NCBI RefSeq assembly: GCF_017876535.1
Contig: NZ_JAGIOF010000004.1
Coordinates: 248,001-312,000, forward strand
From: Paeniglutamicibacter kerguelensis
Lineage (GTDB): Bacteria; Actinomycetota; Actinomycetes; Actinomycetales; Micrococcaceae
Reading direction: 5' to 3'
DNA: 64,000 nucleotides
The translations under genes and the position numbers were made by a program. The notes beneath the pieces are model-generated. The model did not search any database and was not told the origin of the DNA. It saw only the letters and a list, made by a program, of their open reading frames with translations. The stretch's first letter is position 1. Each line of letters begins with the position of its first letter. This document shows, in pieces, positions 1-8,934 of the stretch.

Positions 1-387
1 CTTGGCCTGCGTCTGGCTATTGCGTCGACGCATGATGGCATCGACGCGTGCACGGAGCTCGCGTGGCTTGAATGGCTTGGTTACGTACTCGTCTGCGCCG
101 GCTTCCAGCCCCAGGATCGTATCGATCTCGTCGGTTCGGGCGGTCAACATGACGATGTGGGCGTCGGAAATAGTCCGAATCCTGCGCGCCGTTTCGAACC
201 CATCAATATCCGGAAGGCCCAGGTCAAGCGTCACCAGATCAGGTTGGCGGGATTCCACCAGTTCGACACCTTTGACACCAGAGTCCGTGGAGTGAACGTC
301 AAATCCCGACTGCAGCAGGACCACTTCGAGAAGCCCTCGAATGTCTTCGTCATCCTCAACGACGACTGCAACACGGCGATCGCTCAT
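1..387 (-). CDS. Response regulator, receiver domain (partial)
   Basis: The reading frame runs off the left edge, so only the N-terminal 129 residues are seen. They form a complete CheY-like receiver domain: an acidic pair VEDDED near residue 10, the phospho-acceptor Asp in DLGLPDIDG, a Thr in MLTARTD and the conserved Lys in VTKPF. These are the residues that take phosphate from a partner histidine kinase. The ATG at 387 is preceded by AAAGGTG. The output domain lies outside the window; an OmpR-type winged helix is the commonest partner for this receiver type, but it cannot be seen. The gene is divergent from the HicB-like gene at 702. Confidence 0.9.
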   Translation of the reverse strand, partial: MSDRRVAVVVEDDEDIRGLLEVVLLQSGFDVHSTDSGVKGVELVESRQPDLVTLDLGLPDIDGFETARRIRTISDAHIVMLTARTDEIDTILGLEAGADEYVTKPFKPRELRARVDAIMRRRNSQTQAK

Positions 388-701
388 CACATGCACCTTT
401 CCCGGAGTCGATGCACCGAACATGGACGGTGCAAGCTTTCCGCAAGTCTATTGATAGTTGCCCCCATGAACACAAAACCGAACGATTGTGAGTCGTAGAT
501 CTCACTGGAAGATCCATGAAACCGCTTCTTCACAAGGTATTTAATGAGGGCGAGACGACGCCTTCGCAACACTTTTCCAATCCGCTCACGCCGGGCGGAC
601 CCATGCGACATGTCTGGAATCCGTGATTTTCGGGAAGATTGGGACAACAATTGACACCAAAAACCATTGATGTGACACCACTCTGACATCATGCTGGTGT
701 C
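388..701. promoter_or_regulatory. Divergent intergenic region with three TGACACC boxes
   Basis: This 314-bp gap separates two divergent genes and must hold both promoters. TGACACC occurs at 652-658 and 673-679, and inverted as GGTGTCA at 696-702, the last touching the start codon of the HicB-like gene. Ribbon-helix-helix proteins commonly bind short repeated boxes and repress themselves, so these are candidate operators for the downstream gene (inference). No clear Shine-Dalgarno sequence precedes the ATG at 702. I see no open gene in the rest of the gap. Confidence 0.4.
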
Positions 702-1226
702 ATGGATTTGACCCGATTTGTGAACGACTTACAGCAGCATCTCGAGATCGCCGCCGCGGCAGGCGGTCCTGAGGCCCAAGAACTCGCTTCTCGCCTCTTG
801 GCACCGTTGAATGCGGCGACACGGCTAGTACTTCTTGAGTCCCTGTCCGCGGCGGCCAACGAGATCACCCGCGAGATGGCTCCCGGTGGCGTTGACATCA
901 GACTGCGCGGGCAGGACCCCGAGTTTGTTGTGACCCTGCCCGAGCACGAGTCTCCGTTCACCGAATCGACAACGCAAGATCATCGACCGGCACAGGGTTA
1001 CGACGCTCCCCTACAGGCAGCGTCCGATGACGGCGGGGTTGCCCGGACGACACTGCGTCTGCCGGAGCCGTTGAAACTACGCATGGAGGCGGCCGCAAAC
1101 AACGAAGGAGTTTCCGTCAATTCGTGGCTCATCAAGGCTGTCTCCGCGGCGCTCGAACCCCAACCACGGCGAAACTCACGTCGCGACTCGCCTGCCGGGC
1201 AAAGCCTGACCGGCTGGGTTCAATAA
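702..1226 (+). CDS. HicB/ribbon-helix-helix family protein
   Basis: This 174-residue protein has a helical N-terminal part (about 1-65) and a C-terminal ribbon-helix-helix segment of the HicB/Arc type, RTTLRLPEPLKLRMEAAA followed by VSVNSWLIKAV (about 125-160). That motif makes DNA-binding dimers. Such proteins are often called HicB-family antitoxins, but no HicA-like toxin gene is next to it. The neighbour 58 bp downstream is a DUF4097 protein, and they are probably one transcription unit. A role as a transcriptional regulator, perhaps autoregulatory through the TGACACC boxes upstream, is more likely than a toxin-antitoxin role. The C-terminal tail is basic and Arg/Ser-rich. Confidence 0.7.
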   Translation: MDLTRFVNDLQQHLEIAAAAGGPEAQELASRLLAPLNAATRLVLLESLSAAANEITREMAPGGVDIRLRGQDPEFVVTLPEHESPFTESTTQDHRPAQGYDAPLQAASDDGGVARTTLRLPEPLKLRMEAAANNEGVSVNSWLIKAVSAALEPQPRRNSRRDSPAGQSLTGWVQ

Positions 1227-1284
1227 GCCCGCCGCCTCCGGATTTTGCCCGAAACCCACAGCACTTCATATCCAAGGACGTCCA

Positions 1285-2151
1285 ATGCCGACCTTCCCAA
1301 CCCCCACAGCCATCACCGTTCGCAGCGGCCTGAGCGTCATTTCCGATGTCCACCTGGTCGCCAGCGAACGAACCGACACGGTCGTGACAGTCCGCCCGCG
1401 CGATGCAGCCAAGTCCGGCGACCAGAAAACAGCCGAGGCAATCACCGTCGACTTCGAAGACGGGAAGCTGACGCTGTCTTCACCAAGCCGCCGCCGATCC
1501 ATGTCCCTCTTCGGCACTTCGGGTGCGGCCGAAGTTGAAATCCTGGTTCCCTCCGGCTCCCATTTTGAATCAGCTTCCCCGCTCGGCGACGTCACGGTCT
1601 CCGGCCCCGTCGGAAATTGCAGCGTCAAGACCGCCATGGGGTCCATCCGGCTGGAATCAGCCCGTCATGCCGATCTCAAGACCTCCTTCGGAGACATCAC
1701 CGCCGCATCGGTGGCGGGTGCCACCTCCGTTACCAGCAGCTCCGGAACCATCCGGCTGGGCACCATGGGCGCCCATGCCGAGGTCTCCTGTTCCAACGGA
1801 AATATTTCGATCGACCGGGCCGGCGGGCCGCTGCGCGTCAAGACCGCCAACGGCGACGTCAACATCAAACAATCCAGGGATGACGTTGCAATCAAGAACT
1901 CGCACGGCAGCATCCGCGTCGAGGAGGCGGTCTCCGGAACGCTCACCCTTCAAACGGCCACCGGAGGCATCAGCGTGGGGGTTCCCACGGGCACCGCAGC
2001 ATGGATCAACCTGAATTCCCAGCACGGTCGCGTCAGGAGCGCGCTGCCCCAATCACCCGATGCAAGTTCGGCGCCCGACCCGGTCAGGGTCCATGCCCGC
2101 ACCACTTGGGGCGACATCTACATCGAACGCAGCACCCCGGCAAATACTTAA
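1285..2151 (+). CDS. DUF4097 beta-strand repeat protein
   Basis: The 288-residue product consists of short repeated beta-strand units with recurrent G-D-V and G-S-I turns, such as SPLGDVTVSG, TAMGSIRLES, TSFGDITAAS, SSGTIRLG, SNGNISIDRA and SHGSIRVEE. This is the parallel beta-helix pattern of the DUF4097 (putative adhesin) family. No signal peptide or membrane segment is visible, so a cytoplasmic location is likely despite the adhesin label. The start ATG is preceded by AAGGACGTCC. It follows the HicB-like gene by 58 bp on the same strand. The molecular function of the family is not established. Confidence 0.8.
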   Translation: MPTFPTPTAITVRSGLSVISDVHLVASERTDTVVTVRPRDAAKSGDQKTAEAITVDFEDGKLTLSSPSRRRSMSLFGTSGAAEVEILVPSGSHFESASPLGDVTVSGPVGNCSVKTAMGSIRLESARHADLKTSFGDITAASVAGATSVTSSSGTIRLGTMGAHAEVSCSNGNISIDRAGGPLRVKTANGDVNIKQSRDDVAIKNSHGSIRVEEAVSGTLTLQTATGGISVGVPTGTAAWINLNSQHGRVRSALPQSPDASSAPDPVRVHARTTWGDIYIERSTPANT

Positions 2152-2230
2152 AAGAAACGACAACAACGAAGCCAAAGAAACCTGACTGGACGGCCTGATC
2201 CAATATCCGGGCCCCGCTTTCGGCAACCAG

Positions 2231-2277
2231 AGGTTAAAACGAAATCGGCCTTGACCTGATTTCTCAAGTCAAGACCG
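2231..2277 (-). terminator. Terminator of tRNA-Ser
   Basis: Read on the minus strand just beyond the tRNA 3' end, GGTCTTGAC and GTCAAGGCC form a nine-pair stem (2246-2277, with one G-T pair) with a 12-base loop, followed by a T-rich run ending TTTCGTTTT. This is a plausible intrinsic terminator. The DUF4097 gene ends convergently at 2151. Confidence 0.6.
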
Positions 2278-2289
2278 ATACCGTATCCG

Positions 2290-2374
2290 CGGAGGATGGG
2301 GGATTTGAACCCCCGAGGGCGTGAACCCAACACGCGTTCCAGGCGTGCGCCATAGGCCGCTAGGCGAATCCTCC
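2290..2374 (-). tRNA. tRNA-Ser (anticodon GGA)
   Basis: On the minus strand the acceptor stem GGAGGAT pairs with ATCCTCC and is followed by a G discriminator base, which is typical of tRNA-Ser. The T arm has GGTTCAAATCC. The anticodon arm reads ACGCCTGGAACGCGT with loop CTGGAAC, giving anticodon GGA (reads UCC and UCU). A long variable arm lies between the anticodon and T arms, as expected for a class II serine tRNA. CCA is not encoded. The gene is 85 bases long. Confidence 0.93.
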
Positions 2375-2570
2375 AGCTTGCCCTAATCGGGCAGGTTCCA
2401 GCATAGCGGACATTTCCGGAGACGACGAATCGAGATTCCCCGACCACCTCGCGGGCATCGATTCCGGGGCGGGGATCGCGCCCCGGACAACCCTCGGGCA
2501 GGGTCACCAACGTTTTCCACAACCCCGGAATTCAACGACCCTTGGCCTACGTGCCATGTTGCAATGAAAC
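2375..2570. other. Intergenic gap upstream of HNH endonuclease gene
   Basis: This 196-bp gap lies between the tRNA 5' end and the HNH endonuclease gene. It should contain the tRNA promoter (minus strand) and the promoter for the gene at 2571. No further gene is seen. Confidence 0.4.
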
Positions 2571-4121
2571 ATGGGAAAACTCGCCGCTCACCAGATGAAC
2601 ATGGAGCCGGAGAGGGCCGGGATACCACCGGCCGGGTCGCGCCTATTCTGCGGCAGCGACGGCACATGGACCGCAGGCGTCGAACGGCTCCTCGCCACGG
2701 AACCGCTGCAAATTGCAGTTACCAAGGTCACATCCACATCCTGCCCGAGCACGCCCGCCGAAGGCCTGGAACAGCTGCGGCAAATCAGCCGGATACGTTC
2801 AATGCTCGACGGGCTTGAGGCGATGCTGTTGGCAGACACCAGTGAGATGGTCCAGCGCGGGCTGGCCACTCCCCTATCGGAAGAAAACCCGACACTCTTT
2901 GACTACAAACGGGATATCGAAGACCACGGCTACCCAATGTCCCGGATGGACCAAGACCTGAACCGCTCGTCCTTTGTGGCCGAGGCCGCCATGGTCACCA
3001 GGAGCTCCGAAAGATCCACGTTCAACCGCCTCGCCACGGCCGAGGGCCTGCGCTACATCCATGAACAAACCCTCTTCGAGCTATGCCGCGGGAGCATCAC
3101 CGGCCGCACGGCCGGCACCTTGGTCAAGCAAACCCAGGGAATCCCGACGAGCACCGCCAAGCAAATTGAAACATCGGTGCTGCCCACGGCATTGACCGCC
3201 TCGGATTCCTCCATGGCATTGCGCATCAAACGCCAGCGCGAGCGCTTGCACCCCGAACCAGCATTCCACCGACGCTCTCGGGCAGAAGGCGGCCGTTCAT
3301 TGATGTGGTGGCCGGAAGCAGACGGCATGGCGGTTCTCCAGGCATACTTGCCCGCCGAAGACGTCCTCGCGATCTACAACACCGTGAACACCCATGCCAG
3401 CCGACTCATGGAGGCCGAGGAAGAGCGCCACGTCGGGCAACTGCGTGCCGATGTGTTCCGCGACAGCCTGATCGACGGCTGGCCGGGGAACAAGCAAAAG
3501 AAATCGGCGCTGTTTGTGGGCTTGACGATTCCTGCCCTCGAGCTGCTGACGAACCCCGAACGAGGCATAGCCGACCTCGAAGGCTACGGCCCCGTCCCAC
3601 TGGGTGTCGCGCTGAAACTTGCGGCAAAGGCCCCTTCGCTGAAGCTAATCCTGACCGATCCGTGGACCGGTTCGATCCTGGATTTGGGACGCAAGCGCTA
3701 CAAGCCGTCCAAGGCCCTCCGTGATTTCCTTCGGATTCGTGACGGGCATTGCCGTTTTCCCGGATGCCGCCGTGCGCCCCTGCTTTCGGAAGTCGACCAC
3801 ATCGACGCCTGGGCCAAGGGAGGCGAAACCTCCGAACAAAACGCCGAATACCTCTGCAAGCGGCACCAAATCTACAAGCACGTACTGGGCTGGGAAGCCG
3901 TACACCTTGGCAACGGGTCGATCCAATGGAGGACACCCCACGGAATCACCCAGCTGGAATTGCCCGATGGCCTGATCCACCCGCGCCCGCTGAACCCAGC
4001 CCCCCAGCCGCAGCAACCCATGCTTCCCATGGTCCTCCTTGACCAGCAGACCAGGCACCTCCTGTGCTGGGACGAAACCGAACCGATCCCCGGTTTCCCC
4101 GAAAACGAGCCGGATTCCTGA
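2571..4121 (+). CDS. DUF222 / HNH endonuclease domain protein
   Basis: This 516-residue protein has the architecture common in Actinobacteria: a long helical DUF222 region (about 60-330) and a C-terminal HNH nuclease domain. The nuclease motif is visible as DGHCRFPGC, then EVDHIDAWAKGG, N at SEQNAEYLCKRHQ, and a closing H in KHVLGW. The Cys pairs (CRFPGC, YLC) and the HNH residues are intact, so a metal-dependent nuclease fold is expected. Members occur in many copies per genome and their targets are unknown. The ATG at 2571 gives the longest frame but has no strong ribosome-binding site; the next in-frame Met codons are close. A Pro/Gln-rich tail follows the nuclease. Confidence 0.85.
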   Translation: MGKLAAHQMNMEPERAGIPPAGSRLFCGSDGTWTAGVERLLATEPLQIAVTKVTSTSCPSTPAEGLEQLRQISRIRSMLDGLEAMLLADTSEMVQRGLATPLSEENPTLFDYKRDIEDHGYPMSRMDQDLNRSSFVAEAAMVTRSSERSTFNRLATAEGLRYIHEQTLFELCRGSITGRTAGTLVKQTQGIPTSTAKQIETSVLPTALTASDSSMALRIKRQRERLHPEPAFHRRSRAEGGRSLMWWPEADGMAVLQAYLPAEDVLAIYNTVNTHASRLMEAEEERHVGQLRADVFRDSLIDGWPGNKQKKSALFVGLTIPALELLTNPERGIADLEGYGPVPLGVALKLAAKAPSLKLILTDPWTGSILDLGRKRYKPSKALRDFLRIRDGHCRFPGCRRAPLLSEVDHIDAWAKGGETSEQNAEYLCKRHQIYKHVLGWEAVHLGNGSIQWRTPHGITQLELPDGLIHPRPLNPAPQPQQPMLPMVLLDQQTRHLLCWDETEPIPGFPENEPDS

Positions 4122-4164
4122 GCCGATTTACGACCACGGGCAATCCTCGGGTAGACTTTTTAAC

Positions 4165-4252
4165 GGCCCCTCATGTGGTGTCATCCTGTTGAACTCCCCC
4201 AGGACCGGAAGGTAGCAAGGGTAGATGGGCTCTGGCAGGTGCATGAGGGGCT
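4165..4252 (+). ncRNA. ffs: Signal recognition particle 4.5S RNA
   Basis: The small bacterial SRP RNA is recognised by its conserved apical domain: CAGGACCGGAAGGTAGCAAGG contains the GGAA tetraloop and the asymmetric internal loop bound by Ffh. The long helix is closed by GGCCCCTCATG at the 5' side and CATGAGGGGCT at the 3' side. The T-rich CTTTTACTG right after the last arm fits termination. The RNA is the scaffold of co-translational protein targeting with Ffh and FtsY. Ends are estimated from the base-paired arms. Confidence 0.93.
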
Positions 4253-4307
4253 TTTACTGTCTGCCCGTAGTTGCGTTTGCTGCTCAAGGGATTGAAAAGG
4301 AGTAGTC

Positions 4308-5228
4308 ATGGGTGCCGGACGATTCGCTCCCAGCCCTTCAGGGGAACTACACCTTGGAAACCTGCGCACCGCAATCCTGGCGTGGCTTTTCGCCCGTTCC
4401 ACGCAACGCGAATTCCTGATGCGCGTCGAAGACCTGGATCGCGCCCGGGCCGGCGCCGAGGAACTCCAACTCGCAGACCTGCGGGCCATCGGCCTTGACT
4501 GGGACGGGCCGACCGTCCGCCAAAGCGATCGCATGCCCCTGTACTCCGCGGCAATAGACGACCTGCGTTCACGCAACCTGCTCTTTGAGTGCTACTGCAC
4601 CCGGCGCGACATTGCCGAGGCCGGAAGCGCACCACACGCCGCTCCCGGGACCTATCCCGGCACCTGCCGCGATCTCAGCGAATCCGAGCGGGAAGCGAAG
4701 CGGGCGATGCGTCCCGCGGCCCTGCGCCTGCGCAGCGAAACCACCGAGTTCTCCGTCACGGATGCGCTGCACGGACCATTCACCGGAGTCGTCGACGACT
4801 TTGTGGTGCTGCGCAACGACGGAGTTCCGGCCTACAACCTGGCGGTCGTAGTTGACGACGGCATTCAGGGCATCGACCAAGTGGTGCGCGGGGACGATCT
4901 GCTCTCCTCGGCACCCCGGCAGGCGTACCTGGCGGGGTTGCTGGGGTACACCGCGCCGGGCTACGCGCACGTCCCGCTGGCATTGAACGCCGAGGGCAAA
5001 CGGCTGGCCAAACGCGACGGGTCCGTCACACTGGGCCAGCTCGCCGGGCACGGCGTCGGCCCCGGCGAAGCAAGATCCATGATGCTTGCGTCCCTGGAAC
5101 TGCCGACCACGTCTCTTGATGCCGCGTTGGCGGCCTTTGACCCAACACTTCTACCCACGGATCCGTGGGTCTTCACAACCGATCCGGGTGAGAAGCGCGG
5201 GATGCGCTTGGCACCGGAAAACCGATAG
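4308..5228 (+). CDS. gluQ: Glutamyl-Q tRNA(Asp) synthetase
   Basis: This 306-residue protein is a truncated glutamyl-tRNA synthetase lacking the anticodon-binding domain. The class I signature appears as FAPSPSGELHLGN (residues 6-18, HLGN replacing HIGH) and KRLAKRDG (231-, the KMSKS counterpart). A Cys/His zinc site (CYCTRRDI ... CRDL) lies between them. GluQ enzymes attach glutamate to the queuosine base of tRNA-Asp instead of to a tRNA 3' end. AAAAGGAG precedes the ATG. It sits between ffs and dnaX and may be co-transcribed with dnaX, whose start is only a few bases downstream. Confidence 0.93.
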   Translation: MGAGRFAPSPSGELHLGNLRTAILAWLFARSTQREFLMRVEDLDRARAGAEELQLADLRAIGLDWDGPTVRQSDRMPLYSAAIDDLRSRNLLFECYCTRRDIAEAGSAPHAAPGTYPGTCRDLSESEREAKRAMRPAALRLRSETTEFSVTDALHGPFTGVVDDFVVLRNDGVPAYNLAVVVDDGIQGIDQVVRGDDLLSSAPRQAYLAGLLGYTAPGYAHVPLALNAEGKRLAKRDGSVTLGQLAGHGVGPGEARSMMLASLELPTTSLDAALAAFDPTLLPTDPWVFTTDPGEKRGMRLAPENR

Positions 5229-5238
5229 GGTGGCCCTC

Positions 5239-8200
5239 GTGAGTACAGCTCTTTACCGTCGCTACCGTCCCGACAATTTCGGGGACGTGATCGGGCAGGA
5301 ACATGTCACCACACCGCTGATGACGGCCCTGGAAAAGAACCGGGTCAATCATGCCTACCTCTTCTCCGGTCCGCGCGGTTGTGGCAAGACCACGTCCGCC
5401 CGCATCCTGGCCCGCTGCCTTAACTGTGCCCAGGGCCCAACGCCGACCCCGTGCGGCACCTGCCCCAGCTGCATCGAGCTGGCCAGCGGAGGCCCGGGTT
5501 CCCTTGACGTCATCGAGATCGACGCGGCGTCCCACGGTGGCGTCGACGACGCCCGCGACCTCCGCGAACGTGCCACGTTCGCCCCGGTGCGCGACCGCTA
5601 CAAGATCTTCATCATCGACGAGGCCCACATGGTCACCTCGGCGGGCTTCAACGCCCTGCTGAAGATCGTCGAGGAGCCGCCGGAGCACATCAAATTCATC
5701 TTCGCGACGACCGAGCCGGACAAGGTCATCGGCACGATCCGTTCGCGCACCCACCACTACCCGTTCCGGCTGGTTCCGCCCGAGCCCCTGATCAAGTACC
5801 TCGAGTACCTGTGCACCGCCGAGGGCGTTGCGGTGGCCCCGGGCGTGCTTTCGCTGGTCATCCGCGCCGGCGGCGGCTCGGTCCGCGACTCGCTGTCCGT
5901 GTTGGACCAGCTGATCGCGGGCGCGGGACCCGACGGCCTTGACTACGAGCTGGCGGTGTCGCTGCTCGGCTACACCCATGCTTCGCTGCTTGACGACGTC
6001 GTGGACGCCCTGGGCGCCGGGGACGCGGGGACCGTGTTCGGTGCCGTGGACCGCGTGGTGCAGACCGGCCACGACCCACGCCGCTTCGTTGAGGACCTGC
6101 TGGAGCGCTTCCGCGACTTGATCATCGTGCGCGCCGTCCCCGAGAACGCCTCGCAAATCATCCGCGGCTTGCCCGAGGACCAGCTGCACCGCATGCAGAC
6201 CCAGGCCGCGGGGCTTGGCCAGGCCGAGCTCAGCCGCTGGGCCGACGTCACGAACGCCGGGCTGACCGAGATGTCCGGCGCCACCTCGCCGCGCCTGCAC
6301 CTTGAGCTTTTGTGCGCCCGCTTGCTACTGCCGGCCTCCGATGCCAGCGAGCGCGGCTTCAACGCGCGCATGGACCGGGTCGAACGCCGACTGGCCTACG
6401 CCGGAGACGACATTCCCGCAGCGGCTGCTTCGGACGCGGGCCACTCCGGCCAGCCTTCGGACTCCTCCTCCGGCTACGAGTCGGAAAACCAGGGCCAGGG
6501 TGCGGCCGCGGTGCGTGAAGCACTTCGCGCCGCACGAGCCCAAAAGGAGGGCGGCCCCGCCGCCGCCCCGGCTCCTGCGGCGACCCCTGAACCCGAGCAG
6601 CAGCCCGCACCGCAGGCGGCCCCCGTACCGCAGGCAGCACAGGATTCCGCCGAGGCACCTGCCGCTGCCCCGGTTGCACCTGTGACGCCAGCGCAGGCTT
6701 CCTCGGCACCCGCTGGTTCGGCTCCGGCCGCGCCAGCACCGGCAGCACCGGCAAACGATTCGGAAAACTCCGCCGACTGGGGAGGCACCTGGGGACCCGT
6801 TCCCGACGCGCCGGCAAACCCCGTGACCCAACCGGTGGCGCCCGCGCAGAGCACCCCGGTGAACCCGCCTGCAGACGTGCCGCCGTTCAGCATCCTGCCC
6901 GATCGCGAACCCGAGTCCGAGGAAGGCGCCCCTACGCCCGCCACGGAGCCCGCACCGATCCAGCAAAACCAGGCCATGGCCGAGTTCACCAAGCGCGCCA
7001 TGGAAGAAAAGGCCGCGAAGGAACGCGAAGCCCAGGAGCAAGCCTCCCGGGAAAAGGCCGCCGCCGAACAGCGCGCCGCGCAGGAACGCGCGGCCCAGGA
7101 AGCAGCAGCCCGGGAACAGCGTGCCGCCCAGGAAGCCGCCGAACAGGAACGTGCGGCCCAGCAGCGCGCCGCGCAGCAGCAGCAACGCCAGCAGCAGGCG
7201 CCGCCGGTCCAGCAACAGCAGGCTCCGCAGTTCCAGCGGCAACAGGCGCCAACGCAGCAGGCCGCGCCGTCGCAGCAGCGCCCTGGACAGCAGCCCGTTC
7301 CTTCGCAGCAGGCGCCGGCCCAGCAGGCCGGGTCTTCGCAGCAGCATCCGGGACAGGCCCAACAGCCTCCCGCAATGCAGGCACCCCAGGCACAGGGCGC
7401 ACCCGCGCATGCAGGAGGCGCCGGATCCGTGGAGATGTTCCGCCGCGCATGGCCGGACATCCTTGAGGAGCTGAAGAGCACCAAGAGGTTCCTCTGGATG
7501 ACGGTTGCACCCAATGCCTCGGTGACGGGCTTCGACGGCCGCACGCTGACCGTCAGCTTCGCGCACCCGGGCGCATTGACCGCGTTCACGGCTCGCCCGG
7601 AGCACATCTCGATCCTTGGCCAGAGCATCCAGAAGGTGCTGGGCGTTCAGGTCGAGTTGGCCATCGTCGCGGGAGGGTCCGCACCGGCGGGTGGTTCTGG
7701 CCCAAAAGTTGATCGCCGGCCCGAGCCGGCGGTGACCTCGAGTCCAGCTGAATCCGCACCACAGCAGCACACCGCCACTCCCTCCCCCGGTGCACCCGCA
7801 CCCGCTTCATCGGGATGGGGAACCCCTCAGCCAGCAGCGCAGGCAGCAGCACTTGCGCCTGTCCAGCCAGCCGCACCCCGTCCTGCCCAGGCTCCGGCTC
7901 CGCAGGAATCGGCCCAACCGCAGGTTGCCGCCTCCGCCGCTCCGTCGTCCGTGCAAGGACCCGCGGCGCAGGCACCAGTCGCACCAGCGCTTGCTGCGCC
8001 GGCACCTGTGTCTGCTGCTCCGGCACCCCGTACGGCAGCATCCGCGCCGTCGCCCGCGTCCGCACCCGAGCAGGCTTCGCCGCCCTTCGGCGATGACGAC
8101 CCGGGCTTCGGACCGGAACCCACCTATGATTCCGAACCATGGGACGACGCAGGCGGGGACTGGGACGCTTCCTCCGTTCCGGTACCCGATTGGGATGCGG

Positions 8201-8838
8201 AGCTCAGCACGGCAACGGGTTCGGCCGAACCCGCCTGGGGCACGGATTCCGCGGCCCCGGCACCCCGCGCGGCAGCCGCCTCGCTCCCCCCGGTTCCGCC
8301 ACCGGCAACCCCTAAGGGCTATGTCGCGCCCGCCCCCTCACTGGGTGCTGCCGACCGTCCGGTCGCCCCGCCACCCGGCGCCTCGGCTGCCACGTGGGGC
8401 ATGCCGGTGCCTGCACCCGCCGCACCTGCTCCAAGCGCCGGCGCAGCCCCGGTATCCAACGCACCGGCAGCGGACGGGAAACTCAGCCGCTACCAGCGGC
8501 TGATGAACCGCGCCGCGGGCGTGACCGACGGCGGCGGCGCCAGGGTCGTCGCGCAGCAGGTTCCCACGGATCCAACTGCGGGAGCCTGGGGCAACCCCGC
8601 GGATGCGCCAGATTTCGCGCGGCCGCGGCCAACTCCGGAGCCGAGCCAACAGGCCCCCGCACAGCCGACGCCGGTAGAATCGGATGATACGGAATTCGTC
8701 CCCAGTGACGACGACATCGCCATCGAGGACTCGTCCCTGCTCGGCGTGCCGGCCATTGAGCGCATTCTCAAGGGCCGGGTTATCGAGGAACGCGATCCCC
8801 AGGGCAATGTGATCGAACGCCCGGACAGGATTCGCTAG
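5239..8838 (+). CDS. dnaX: DNA polymerase III subunit gamma/tau
   Basis: The clamp-loader ATPase subunit. The GTG at 5239 (product starts STALYRRYRPDNF) matches the family N-terminus; an in-frame GTG also lies at 5230. Seen in order: Walker A GPRGCGKTT (about 43-51), a four-Cys zinc module (CLNC, CGTC, C), Walker B IIDEAHM, the SRTHHYPF sensor and the helical oligomerisation domain. From about residue 400 the protein becomes Ala/Pro/Gln-rich, with an AQERAAQEAAAREQ-type repeat near 590-640, then a folded module (VEMFRRAWPDILEELK to VQVELAIV, about 730-815), then another Ala/Pro-rich stretch. At 1199 residues it is long compared with many bacteria but usual for Arthrobacter-type DnaX. No slippery heptamer was noticed. 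Confidence 0.95.
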   Translation: MSTALYRRYRPDNFGDVIGQEHVTTPLMTALEKNRVNHAYLFSGPRGCGKTTSARILARCLNCAQGPTPTPCGTCPSCIELASGGPGSLDVIEIDAASHGGVDDARDLRERATFAPVRDRYKIFIIDEAHMVTSAGFNALLKIVEEPPEHIKFIFATTEPDKVIGTIRSRTHHYPFRLVPPEPLIKYLEYLCTAEGVAVAPGVLSLVIRAGGGSVRDSLSVLDQLIAGAGPDGLDYELAVSLLGYTHASLLDDVVDALGAGDAGTVFGAVDRVVQTGHDPRRFVEDLLERFRDLIIVRAVPENASQIIRGLPEDQLHRMQTQAAGLGQAELSRWADVTNAGLTEMSGATSPRLHLELLCARLLLPASDASERGFNARMDRVERRLAYAGDDIPAAAASDAGHSGQPSDSSSGYESENQGQGAAAVREALRAARAQKEGGPAAAPAPAATPEPEQQPAPQAAPVPQAAQDSAEAPAAAPVAPVTPAQASSAPAGSAPAAPAPAAPANDSENSADWGGTWGPVPDAPANPVTQPVAPAQSTPVNPPADVPPFSILPDREPESEEGAPTPATEPAPIQQNQAMAEFTKRAMEEKAAKEREAQEQASREKAAAEQRAAQERAAQEAAAREQRAAQEAAEQERAAQQRAAQQQQRQQQAPPVQQQQAPQFQRQQAPTQQAAPSQQRPGQQPVPSQQAPAQQAGSSQQHPGQAQQPPAMQAPQAQGAPAHAGGAGSVEMFRRAWPDILEELKSTKRFLWMTVAPNASVTGFDGRTLTVSFAHPGALTAFTARPEHISILGQSIQKVLGVQVELAIVAGGSAPAGGSGPKVDRRPEPAVTSSPAESAPQQHTATPSPGAPAPASSGWGTPQPAAQAAALAPVQPAAPRPAQAPAPQESAQPQVAASAAPSSVQGPAAQAPVAPALAAPAPVSAAPAPRTAASAPSPASAPEQASPPFGDDDPGFGPEPTYDSEPWDDAGGDWDASSVPVPDWDAELSTATGSAEPAWGTDSAAPAPRAAAASLPPVPPPATPKGYVAPAPSLGAADRPVAPPPGASAATWGMPVPAPAAPAPSAGAAPVSNAPAADGKLSRYQRLMNRAAGVTDGGGARVVAQQVPTDPTAGAWGNPADAPDFARPRPTPEPSQQAPAQPTPVESDDTEFVPSDDDIAIEDSSLLGVPAIERILKGRVIEERDPQGNVIERPDRIR

Positions 8839-8934
8839 TCTTCACGGGCACTTTCGATAAAGTGTCGCGTTGGACGTGTAGTCTCACCCACGGTCAGTTA
8901 TCGGGAACAGCAAAATTAGGCAGTGTGAACGCAA

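Noticed and set aside
702..1226. HicAB toxin-antitoxin system
   Set aside because: No HicA-like short toxin gene is present on either side of the HicB-like gene.
2571..4121. HNH endonuclease as part of a restriction or intron-homing system
   Set aside because: DUF222-HNH proteins are multi-copy in Actinobacteria, and no methylase, intron or defence partner lies next to it.
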